A stretch of DNA of 64,000 bases from Paraflavitalea pollutisoli (lineage in GTDB: Bacteria; Bacteroidota; Bacteroidia; Chitinophagales; Chitinophagaceae). This document shows, piece after piece, positions 10,656 through 18,475 of this stretch (position 1 is its first letter; each line of letters begins with the position of its first letter). A program made the position numbers and the translations under genes. Where the stretch lies: NCBI RefSeq assembly GCF_029360705.1, contig NZ_JARKMX010000008.1:2596202-2660201 (forward strand), written 5' to 3'. The notes under the pieces are model-generated. The model made no database searches, was not told the DNA's origin, and saw nothing but the letters and a program-made list of their open reading frames with translations.

Positions 10656-10663
10656 TAAGTTTG
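10656..10663 (+). promoter_or_regulatory. Candidate -7 promoter element of the reductase gene
   Basis: TAAGTTTG is an exact TAnnTTTG match, 37 bp before the ATG at 10700. A convincing -33 TTTG is not visible, consistent with activator dependence. Confidence 0.45.
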
Positions 10664-10699
10664 CACTGATAATCAATCATTCAAACTAAAGAAATAGAC

Positions 10700-11353
10700 A
10701 TGTCAACCCAAAATGTAAAAGTAGCAGTCATCGGATTAGGAAATATAGGTGCGGCCGTTGCAACGAACCTGGTGAAAGGTAACAGAGCAATTATTGTTGC
10801 AGACCGCAACGAGCAAAAACGCAACGAACTCGCCGCCAAACTGGGAAGCCTGGCCACCCCGCTGGATATCCCACAGGCCATCGGGGCAGCCGATGTTATC
10901 GTATTGGCGGTATGGTTCGATGTTATCAAAGAACTGCTGAACACCTATAGCATGGCGCTGGAAGGCAAGATTATCGTTGATCCCTCCAATCCGATAGCTC
11001 CAGACGAAAAAGGCGGATTTAAAAAAATAATCGGTGAAAAAGAATCAGCCGGAGAGATCATTGCTAATTTGTTGCCCAAAGGTGCAAAATTAGCCAAAGC
11101 ATTGGGAACGCTGGGTGCAGGCTCCCTCTCCACTGCCGCATTTCAACAACCCGTACCCGCAGTCCTCTTTTATGCCACAGACGATACCAACATCAATGCG
11201 ACTATCGAAACACTCATACAGAACACGGGATTCGAACCATTGCGTGTGGGCGGCATAGATCAATCCATCCGTATCGAAGTTTTTGGTGAACTGCACGAGT
11301 TCGGCGCACTGGGTAAGGTCACTACCAAGGTCGAAGTGGCCGATAAGATCTAG
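10700..11353 (+). CDS. NADPH-dependent F420 reductase-like oxidoreductase
   Basis: Encodes 217 residues. The N-terminal Rossmann fold carries the dinucleotide motif GLGNIGAAVA (residues 12-21), and the ADRNEQKRNE segment after beta-2 suggests NADP(H). The middle part (VIVLAVWFDVIKELL, IIVDPSNP) matches the NADP-oxidoreductase, coenzyme F420-dependent family. Bacteroidota do not normally make F420, so the true substrate is probably another small carbonyl or flavin compound, as for the many bacterial homologues of unknown function. It follows the Crp/Fnr gene and its palindrome. Confidence 0.85.
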   Translation: MSTQNVKVAVIGLGNIGAAVATNLVKGNRAIIVADRNEQKRNELAAKLGSLATPLDIPQAIGAADVIVLAVWFDVIKELLNTYSMALEGKIIVDPSNPIAPDEKGGFKKIIGEKESAGEIIANLLPKGAKLAKALGTLGAGSLSTAAFQQPVPAVLFYATDDTNINATIETLIQNTGFEPLRVGGIDQSIRIEVFGELHEFGALGKVTTKVEVADKI

Positions 11354-11374
11354 TCACTCTTCAAATCATGATGT

Positions 11375-12049
11375 ATGAAAAAAGTTGTGTTTGTTTTATC
11401 CTTTTGCAGCTGCCTGCTTGGGGGACTGTTTGCACAAACGGTGAGGCTGGACAAAAGCAATCTGTTGCCCGTTGGTGCTATAGTACAGGCAACAATGCTG
11501 GATGGGAAGAATGTGGCAAAAGTCATCAAAGATTCTTCGGTGACGGGATTTGACGAACCAACTTTTGCCTTACTGAAGGGTGTCACGTTTAAGGACGGGA
11601 TAATCGAAGCCAGGGTACTCAGCAGACTATTGCCAAATGCACCAGCCATGGCCAGAGGATTTATCGGCATCGCCTTCCGGGTTTGTGATAGCGTTAATAA
11701 GTTCGAGTGTATCTACATACGCCCTACTAATGGAAGGGCCGATAACCAGCTTAGAAGAAACCGGTCTATTCAATATTTCTCCTATCCGGGTTATACATTC
11801 GAGCGGTTTAGAAAAGAGAACCCCGGCGAGTATGAGTCTTATGCAGACATGGGCCTCAATGAGTGGATATCGCTGAAGATCGTTGTCAAGGGCATGAAGG
11901 CACAGTTGTATCTGAACAATAGTAAACAGCCCGTGCTGATCGTGAACGACTTGAAACTGGGAGCGGATCTATCTGGCACAATTGGTTTGTGGGTTGACAT
12001 AGGCACTGAAGGTTATTTTTCTGACGTAAAGATCACCCGGCAGGATTAA
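11375..12049 (+). CDS. Secreted DUF1080/concanavalin-like domain protein
   Basis: Encodes 224 residues. It has a signal peptide (MKKVVFVLSFCSCLLGGLFAQ), then a beta-sandwich of the LamG/3-keto-disaccharide-hydrolase-like type. Supporting stretches are GIAFRVCDSVNKFECIYIRPTNGR, the SYADMGLNEWISLKIVVKG segment that precedes the inner sheet, and the C-terminal GTIGLWVDIGTEGYFSDVKI motif. Such proteins sit in the periplasm and bind or cleave sugars. Catalytic residues cannot be assigned. It starts 21 bp after the reductase gene and may be co-transcribed. Confidence 0.75.
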   Translation: MKKVVFVLSFCSCLLGGLFAQTVRLDKSNLLPVGAIVQATMLDGKNVAKVIKDSSVTGFDEPTFALLKGVTFKDGIIEARVLSRLLPNAPAMARGFIGIAFRVCDSVNKFECIYIRPTNGRADNQLRRNRSIQYFSYPGYTFERFRKENPGEYESYADMGLNEWISLKIVVKGMKAQLYLNNSKQPVLIVNDLKLGADLSGTIGLWVDIGTEGYFSDVKITRQD

Positions 12050-12213
12050 TACGCTTTTCTACCCATATTGTCACCCTCAGCCCTGCATTCTACATCCAGG
12101 CACGCAATTGGCAATTTCAGGAAAGGGCAGTCAATGGATTGCCCCGCCTTGTAACTCAATTCCCAACTGATGAGCCCCAACAACATCTACCACAACCCAA
12201 AGTATATTTGCCG

Positions 12214-13374
12214 CTACAGATACCGCAGCCAAGCCTTGCCTTTATTCTTTTCCTTATACGCACCATACCATGTACACAATGGATACAATACGATCACTAC
12301 CCCCACCCACACGAGATAGATTGCCCATAACGGCAAACCACTGCCCGACTTGGGCCGGCCGAAGTTGGACCCAAAGACCATATCCGCAGGGCCAAATCCC
12401 TGCGCCCATACCATCACAAAAAGCAGCAGGTGTATCAGGTAAAAATGAACGATGAAATAAAACAAGGGCACCTTTCCATAAACAGCCACTCGCTCCATCC
12501 ACGGGCGACTGGCTCCCTGCAAGGCTGCCAGCAACAAGCACAAAATACCCAGGAACAACAGGCAGAATTGTAGCGATGGCGGATACTTGGTGAGGTTGAT
12601 AAAGGAAAAGAATGTGAACAGGCTGCTCTTTTGTACAGCCCACGGTGCGCCATCACCGTACACGTTGATCAGCCGCAATACCAGGAACAATCCGATGGCC
12701 CCCACACCTGCCTGCCCAAAGAAACGACGCTGCCGCCCAGCTTCCCACCCAAATACCTTCCCCACCGCGTAGCCCACCAGCAAAACGCCCGTCCACGGAA
12801 TGGGAGCATAGCCAACGATAAACACGCGATCGCCCGGCAATGGAAAAGCCTGCGGGGCAAAGAACGGCATCAGGACTTGCGTGAACACCGATGCCTCACC
12901 AAACGGCACCAGCGGCGACAGGTTGTGCAGGAACACTATGGAGAGACCAATGATCGCAATCGTTCTTACCTGGAAACCGGCCAGCAATGCCAGCATCACC
13001 AACCCAAAGCCAATAGCAGCCACTACATTAAAGATGAAGACCTGAAAATGTACATCGAACCAAATACCAAAGTTGACCAGCGTCAGGTCTATCACGATCA
13101 GCCACAAACCTCGTTTCGCGAGAAAGCGCCTGGCAGCGGCTTTATCCGTGCTTCGTTGCAGGGATAGGAATGCCGAGACACCCGACAGGAACACAAACGT
13201 AGGCGCACATAAATGTGTCACCCAGCGGGTAAAGAACAACGCGGGGTCGGTCTTCGTAAGGTCTGTAGGCTGAAAGTCCATGGAGGTGGTATGCAACAGA
13301 TCCCTGACATGGTCCAGCGTCATGATCACCATTACAATACCACGCATAACATCGATCGTATAGATCCGTTTCAT
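12214..13374 (-). CDS. DUF1624 / heparan-alpha-glucosaminide N-acetyltransferase-like membrane protein
   Basis: Encodes 386 residues with about ten membrane helices. The N-terminus IDVMRGIVMVIMTLDHVRDLLH carries the DxxRG and MxLDH motifs of the DUF1624/HGSNAT family of membrane acyltransferases, and the WVTHLCAPTFVFLSG helix follows as expected. These enzymes move acyl groups across the inner membrane onto sugars. The acceptor here is unknown. The ATG overlaps the stop of the upstream DoxX-like gene by 4 bp (13371-13374), so the two genes are translationally coupled. Confidence 0.85.
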   Translation of the reverse strand: MKRIYTIDVMRGIVMVIMTLDHVRDLLHTTSMDFQPTDLTKTDPALFFTRWVTHLCAPTFVFLSGVSAFLSLQRSTDKAAARRFLAKRGLWLIVIDLTLVNFGIWFDVHFQVFIFNVVAAIGFGLVMLALLAGFQVRTIAIIGLSIVFLHNLSPLVPFGEASVFTQVLMPFFAPQAFPLPGDRVFIVGYAPIPWTGVLLVGYAVGKVFGWEAGRQRRFFGQAGVGAIGLFLVLRLINVYGDGAPWAVQKSSLFTFFSFINLTKYPPSLQFCLLFLGILCLLLAALQGASRPWMERVAVYGKVPLFYFIVHFYLIHLLLFVMVWAQGFGPADMVFGSNFGRPKSGSGLPLWAIYLVWVGVVIVLYPLCTWYGAYKEKNKGKAWLRYL

Positions 13375-14204
13375 AAAGGTTGTTTTAGTGATCGACCCCA
13401 GTTTTCAATATCGCTTACCCATTGTTGCCGGGGCATGGTGAAGGCAATCAGTAAGGCAACACCGGAAAAAGCCAGGGCATCAGCCGCACTGGCCGGGTAC
13501 TCGCCCCTGCGTGCTATGGGATCACCGATAGCACCCGGCACATGAATGATCCAGAACCACAAAAAGATCATGACCGACAGCAACAGCGCCACTACCCGCA
13601 ACCGAATGCCAAACCCTATGGTAATGCCTGCCCCAACGAGTAGTATCCCTGTGAAGTAGATCCAGAATAGCCTGTCCGAAAACCAGGCCGGCACAGCGTT
13701 TGGCATCAGCTCCGCATAGATGATATGCCCCATGCCAAACACCGTAATCGTAAACAGGAATAGCAAGTTGCCATACGGCACCAGTTTGTTCAGCAGCGCG
13801 TAGAACCTGTTATCCGACGCTCCCTCGGAAAAAGAGCCAGCCACCACGAAAGCGCCGCCACTCAAAGCCAACTCCTTAAACTGATTCACCCACAAGCCCA
13901 GGTGATAGATCTTGTTGGGCTCGGATATCAGTTGATACGTAAGCTGCGTGCTCAGGAACAAAAAAAGGAAAACAGCCCCTCCCAGTAAGGCTGCCTCCTT
14001 TCCCCGCCTACCAGTCAATATCGATAGGCCCGATGCGATCAGGTACCCGCCAAATAACCAGGCCCACAATGGCAGCCAGGGCAGGTATTGCTGATAGGGA
14101 GATACGAACACATTCCGGAAGCTGCTAAAATAACATTGCTGGATTCCGTACACGATCAGCGCCAGCGCATAAAATGCTCTACCCATTTTAATCAGATAAT
14201 TCAT
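13371..14204 (-). CDS. DoxX-like membrane protein
   Basis: Encodes 277 residues from the ATG at 14204. A GTG/ATG start up to 14237 is possible, but MNYLIKMGRAFYALALIVYGIQQC is the typical N-terminus. Seven to eight hydrophobic helices are arranged as two DoxX-like four-helix units, including GRAFYALALIVYGIQ and LLVGAGITIGFGIRLR. DoxX-type proteins are inner-membrane redox-associated components of unclear function. It is coupled to the DUF1624 gene downstream and divergent from the histidine kinase gene. Confidence 0.8.
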   Translation of the reverse strand: MNYLIKMGRAFYALALIVYGIQQCYFSSFRNVFVSPYQQYLPWLPLWAWLFGGYLIASGLSILTGRRGKEAALLGGAVFLFLFLSTQLTYQLISEPNKIYHLGLWVNQFKELALSGGAFVVAGSFSEGASDNRFYALLNKLVPYGNLLFLFTITVFGMGHIIYAELMPNAVPAWFSDRLFWIYFTGILLVGAGITIGFGIRLRVVALLLSVMIFLWFWIIHVPGAIGDPIARRGEYPASAADALAFSGVALLIAFTMPRQQWVSDIENWGRSLKQPL

Positions 14205-14405
14205 GGCTATACTTATGCCATCAAATGTATTGACCAAAATGAATGATCGCCGCTGTTATTCGGTCAACACCCGGTGAACCCGTCGATAGCAGTTTGTCTG
14301 AAAAGAACGGTGTTGGTCGAAAAGACACCTGGATCAACAAGACAAAAGCCCCCTGCCCCCTACAGGCTGTGCAATAATGCCTATGTTTGTTTACAAAAAG
14401 GGGAA

Positions 14406-15452
14406 GTGGATCGGTTACCAACAAAGCAGCAGCGGGAAATCATTTTCAACACGGCCTTCTGGACGGTCTACTTCCTGTATGAATGGTTTGGCCTGGCAGC
14501 CCTGTCGGGTCAATACAGGCTGTATTTCCTGAACGCGTGCATGGCCTTGCCTTTATCCTTCCTTGTGGCCTGGATCACCGTGCATGTGTTGATCAAAAAA
14601 TTCTACCTTCCCGGAAAGCACTGGCAGTTCTGGGTTTTGCAGATCTCCCTGTCACTCGTCCTGCTGTTGATCAGGCGGCATTTCAATTACTACGTGCTCT
14701 ATCCGCGGTATGCCCCTTTTGCCCAACAGGTACCCTTGTATTCGTTTGGGAAGATGATCGTCGAGATCTTCAATCTCTACGTCATCACGGGCGTATATGC
14801 GTTGTTTTATTTTGTCAAATCCTGGTACGAAGAGAAAGAGCGGGCACAAAACCTGTTGCAGGAGAAAACCATGGCCGAGCTGGAGTTGCTGAAATCGCAG
14901 GTGCAGCCGCATTTCATTTTCAATGCACTGAACAATATTTATGCTACCGCGCTGAAGACGAGCCCCGACACGGCCAAACTGGTGGCCCATCTTTCGAGCT
15001 TTTTGAATTACAACCTGTACGAGGCCCGGCAGGACTTTGTATCGTTGAATTCCGAGATCGCCTACCTGCGGCATTATATCGAGCTGCAAAAGAACCGGTA
15101 TGGCAACAAGCTCGATGCCTCCATCAATATATACGATGATTTGACCGATCTTTATATACCACCCCTCCTCCTGTTGCCCCTGATCGAGAACAGCTTTAAA
15201 CATGGCATTGCCAGCTCGATAGGCGAAGGCTGGATACGGGTAGACGTGGCACGGCAGCCGGGCAGTTTTTCGGTGAAGATTGAAAACAGTGTAGAGGAAA
15301 AGTCAACCACCACAGAGCCGCAGCCCGGCGGACTGGGCATCAGGAATGTGGAGAAACGACTGCAGCTGTTGTATCCCGACACCCATGAATTGAAGATCGT
15401 GGCCGAGCCGCATGCGTACCTGGTCATACTAAAAATTAAGACAGCCGGATGA
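14406..15452 (+). CDS. LytS/YehU-type sensor histidine kinase
   Basis: Encodes 348 residues if started at the GTG at 14406. An in-frame ATG at 14274 exists, but the added 44 residues look non-coding and overlap the divergent promoter region. Four membrane helices (about residues 10-130) are followed by a coiled linker, a His_kinase domain with QVQPHFIFNALNNI (phospho-acceptor His) and a HATPase with IENSFKHGI and GGLGIRNVEKRLQLLY. This is the standard Bacteroidota LytS family, with no recognisable periplasmic ligand domain. It overlaps the LytTR response regulator gene by 4 bp, so the pair forms one two-component system. Confidence 0.9.
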   Translation: MDRLPTKQQREIIFNTAFWTVYFLYEWFGLAALSGQYRLYFLNACMALPLSFLVAWITVHVLIKKFYLPGKHWQFWVLQISLSLVLLLIRRHFNYYVLYPRYAPFAQQVPLYSFGKMIVEIFNLYVITGVYALFYFVKSWYEEKERAQNLLQEKTMAELELLKSQVQPHFIFNALNNIYATALKTSPDTAKLVAHLSSFLNYNLYEARQDFVSLNSEIAYLRHYIELQKNRYGNKLDASINIYDDLTDLYIPPLLLLPLIENSFKHGIASSIGEGWIRVDVARQPGSFSVKIENSVEEKSTTTEPQPGGLGIRNVEKRLQLLYPDTHELKIVAEPHAYLVILKIKTAG

Positions 15453-16150
15453 TAACCTGTGTCATTATCGACGATGAGCAGCCAGCGCGGGAGTTGATCG
15501 CCTTACACCTGGCCAACCTCCAGGACTTCGAGGTGGTGGCTTCGTTTGACAATGCCCTGGACGGTTTCAGCTTTTTGCAGAAGCATACGGTCGACCTGTT
15601 GTTTCTCGATATCCAGATGCCGCGGCTCACGGGCCTGGAATTGATCCGCTCGCTGAAGGTATGCCCAAAAGTGATACTCACCACCGCCTACCGCGAATAT
15701 GCCGTGGAGGCCTTTGAGTTGGATGTGATGGACTACCTGGTGAAGCCGATCACGCAGGAGCGGTTCATGAAGGCCATCTCACGGTTCAATTATTACAACC
15801 ATGCGCCGGTTGAAAAGCCTGAGGCGCCCAACAGCTTTGATGCGGCGTATATCTTCCTGAAGGTTGGTAAAGGGCAGGTGAAGGTATATCTGCGGGACAT
15901 CCTTTATATCGAAGGGCTGAAGGACTTCACCAAGGTCCACACCACGCAGCGGGTGCTGGTGGCTTCGGAGCGCATCAGTTATATGGAAGACAAGCTGCCC
16001 GAGGGTAAGTTTGCCCGCATACATAAGTCCTTCCTCATCGCCCTGGACAAGATCGAGCGCATTCAGGCCGACCAGGTCATCATTGGTGGCACTCCGCTTC
16101 CTATCGGCCGGGTGTTCAAGAATGAGTTTATGAAGAAGGTGGTGGGGTGA
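15449..16150 (+). CDS. LytTR family response regulator
   Basis: Encodes 233 residues: receiver domain (1-118) with acidic pocket DDE at 8-10 and phospho-acceptor Asp54 (FLDIQMP), then a LytTR DNA-binding domain (about 135-233) with the ILYIEGLKDFTKVHT and FARIHKSFLIAL motifs. It is coupled to the kinase gene by an ATGA overlap at 15449-15452. The targets are not evident; the divergent DoxX/DUF1624 pair is a reasonable candidate by position. Confidence 0.93.
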   Translation: MITCVIIDDEQPARELIALHLANLQDFEVVASFDNALDGFSFLQKHTVDLLFLDIQMPRLTGLELIRSLKVCPKVILTTAYREYAVEAFELDVMDYLVKPITQERFMKAISRFNYYNHAPVEKPEAPNSFDAAYIFLKVGKGQVKVYLRDILYIEGLKDFTKVHTTQRVLVASERISYMEDKLPEGKFARIHKSFLIALDKIERIQADQVIIGGTPLPIGRVFKNEFMKKVVG

Positions 16151-16155
16151 CGCTT

Positions 16156-16821
16156 TTAATAGCCATAAACATCCGTGATTGCTGATATCTGTTGCTTCAA
16201 CAGGGAAGTGATTTTATAGATCGAAGTCGATAAATTATATGTATAATTGATGCTCTCAAACTTCACTCTTACGCTGCCATCCTCATTCCGGATAACACCA
16301 TCACAGAGGTCATCATTAAAGAAACCATTTGCGTGCCTACCTGCTTTCGTCAACACAACCAACCCGATGTATTGTGCATGTGATCCAAGCCATCGTACCA
16401 AGGTATCCCTCCCATCAATGGGGTATTTAACCATGCCAGGCAACAAGGTATCTGCAAAAATGGATCTAAAATTACTGCCTAAAAAATCAAATATTTGGAG
16501 TGAATCCTTTTTAGCAACAACCTTGTGAGTCGAAATCGGCCGATAGCCATCGCTGTATTCCGAAGTCAGCCGTTCGACTACAAGCATGCCGGTTTTTTTT
16601 GAAAAAATATAACTAATATCCTCCAGGACAGACGAATCAGAAATCATGCCGCTGCCGTAAAACGAATAGGGCCTATAAATAAGCACCGTATCTACGCCAG
16701 ACTTCAATAAGGACTGCGCAAACGTTTCGTCGACTGCGTTTACTCGCCGAGCCTGTGCCATTGAAGCTACGCAAACAAGTGTACATGCTAATATCGTGGC
16801 TGACTGAAGATAAAATTTCAT
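16156..16821 (-). CDS. Secreted hypothetical protein
   Basis: Encodes 221 residues from the ATG at 16821 (a codon at 16836 is possible but spoils the signal peptide). MKFYLQSATILACTLVCVASMAQA is a signal peptide. The mature domain is a mixed alpha/beta protein with no recognised family. It is convergent with the LytTR gene, only 5 bp between stops. Confidence 0.65.
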   Translation of the reverse strand: MKFYLQSATILACTLVCVASMAQARRVNAVDETFAQSLLKSGVDTVLIYRPYSFYGSGMISDSSVLEDISYIFSKKTGMLVVERLTSEYSDGYRPISTHKVVAKKDSLQIFDFLGSNFRSIFADTLLPGMVKYPIDGRDTLVRWLGSHAQYIGLVVLTKAGRHANGFFNDDLCDGVIRNEDGSVRVKFESINYTYNLSTSIYKITSLLKQQISAITDVYGY

Positions 16822-17182
16822 GATTATAGAAAACACTATATTACAACATTACAACCAAACGTCATAACCGAAATAATCCACTGGACATAGTACCTCCCCC
16901 CTCTGCTCCCCCACCCTCCTCTTATCCAGACTATGCGACACAAAGAGAATATACCGGCTCTCCCACTATCACTTTCCTACACATCATTTTTTATTCTCCG
17001 ACAGTACCACAATCTCCAACTGGGAACGTTTGCGTAAATAAAACAGCCCCTAAATAAACATTCGCAAAAGCAGACCACTAATTTTAAACGGCAAACACGA
17101 AGCAGAGGCATGTATTGGACTACTTACCACCAATACCAGGTCGAAAAAATAGTCAACGCCGTCTGGCTGAAAAGTATCGAAT
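16822..17182. other. Divergent intergenic region, no gene seen
   Basis: 361 bp between two divergent secreted-protein genes. A pyrimidine-rich tract lies at 16884-16925 on the plus strand. No exact TAnnTTTG element in a useful position and no hairpin or conserved RNA was found. Confidence 0.5.
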
Positions 17183-18472
17183 ATGAAAAAACTAACATTG
17201 CTTGCCTCGCTAATACTTACTGTGCTGCTCTTACAGGCACAAAAGCCTGTGCCCGTGAAACCCCGCGTATTGATCAGTACAGATATTGGAGGCACCGATC
17301 CAGACGATAACCAGTCGATGGCGCATTTGCTGATGTACAGCGACAAATTCACCATTGAGGGCCTGGTGTCTTCTCCTTCCTATGGTAGCGGAAGTACCGC
17401 AGAGATCTTCCGCATGATCGACCTGTACGAAAAAGACCTCCCCAAATTGCAGCAGCACCAGCCAGCTATGGCGCAGCCGGCTCAATTACGGTCTGTTACC
17501 AAACAGGGAAAGAAGGGTGCTGCACCTTATGTAGGTTACACAACGGCTACAGAGGGCTCCAACTGGATCATTAACTGTGCGAAGAAGAAAAGCAAGCAAC
17601 CTTTGTGGGTATTGGTGTGGGGCGGATTGGAAGATGTGGCGCAGGCCTTGCACGATGACCCGACCATCCAGCGTAATATAAAAGTGTACTGGATTGGTGG
17701 TCCCAATAAAAAATGGAGTGCCAATAGCTATGCCTATATCGTGAAGAACTTTCCGGGGCTTTGGTTTATCGAGGTCAACGCTTCCTATTATGGTTTCTTC
17801 TCGAAAACGGAGTACATCGACAGCGTCGATAATTCAGGCTACTACGATAAATATATAAAAGGGGCTGGCCACCTCGGGGCCGACTTTAAAAGCTACTACG
17901 ATGGCGTGGTGAAGATGGGCGATACGCCGTCGCTGCTGTACATGATGGATGGAGACCCCAATAACCCCGGGCGGGAAAGCTGGGGTGGCAGTTTTGAGCC
18001 ATTCAGTTACAGTCCACGGGTGGTGTATGATCGGGTAACCACTGCCAAAGACACGGTATCATATTGTACGATCGTAGAGTTTAACTTGAAAGGTCCGGCC
18101 ATTGAAATACCGGCCGACTCCATTTGTTTCTATATGGAAACAACGTACAAAAATGTGGTGCAGAAATGGGCGGGCTACTACCGGGGCAATGGCCAATATG
18201 CACTGCATTACATTCCCAAGCAGGCGGAGGTCGTCAACTATCGTATAGTATCCACCATACAGGGATTTGCCGCACAAACGGGTGTGTTGGTGGTCACCAA
18301 TGCCTGGCCAGGCAAGCGCCACGCTACCGATTACCAATTGGGCCGCAACTGGTATACCGATAAATCCGCTACAGCTTACTACGATGGTAAGATACAGGGA
18401 GGCAAAACGGTCTCCAAATGGCGCAACGAGGTTTTACTGGATTGGGCGAAGCGGCTGGCCTGGCTGAAGTAG
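17183..18472 (+). CDS. DUF1593 nucleoside-hydrolase-like secreted protein
   Basis: Encodes 429 residues with signal peptide MKKLTLLASLILTVLLLQAQ. The N-terminal STDIGGTDPDDNQSMAHLL block (about residues 32-50) is the DUF1593 variant of the Asp-rich calcium-binding motif of inosine-uridine nucleoside hydrolases; WVLVWGGLEDVAQAL and YWIGGPNKKWS are further family signatures. Homologues are often in polysaccharide utilisation loci and annotated as sugar-binding. An all-beta C-terminal domain begins at about residue 330. The substrate is unknown. It converges on the barrel gene with a 3-bp gap. Confidence 0.85.
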   Translation: MKKLTLLASLILTVLLLQAQKPVPVKPRVLISTDIGGTDPDDNQSMAHLLMYSDKFTIEGLVSSPSYGSGSTAEIFRMIDLYEKDLPKLQQHQPAMAQPAQLRSVTKQGKKGAAPYVGYTTATEGSNWIINCAKKKSKQPLWVLVWGGLEDVAQALHDDPTIQRNIKVYWIGGPNKKWSANSYAYIVKNFPGLWFIEVNASYYGFFSKTEYIDSVDNSGYYDKYIKGAGHLGADFKSYYDGVVKMGDTPSLLYMMDGDPNNPGRESWGGSFEPFSYSPRVVYDRVTTAKDTVSYCTIVEFNLKGPAIEIPADSICFYMETTYKNVVQKWAGYYRGNGQYALHYIPKQAEVVNYRIVSTIQGFAAQTGVLVVTNAWPGKRHATDYQLGRNWYTDKSATAYYDGKIQGGKTVSKWRNEVLLDWAKRLAWLK

Positions 18473-18475
18473 ACC

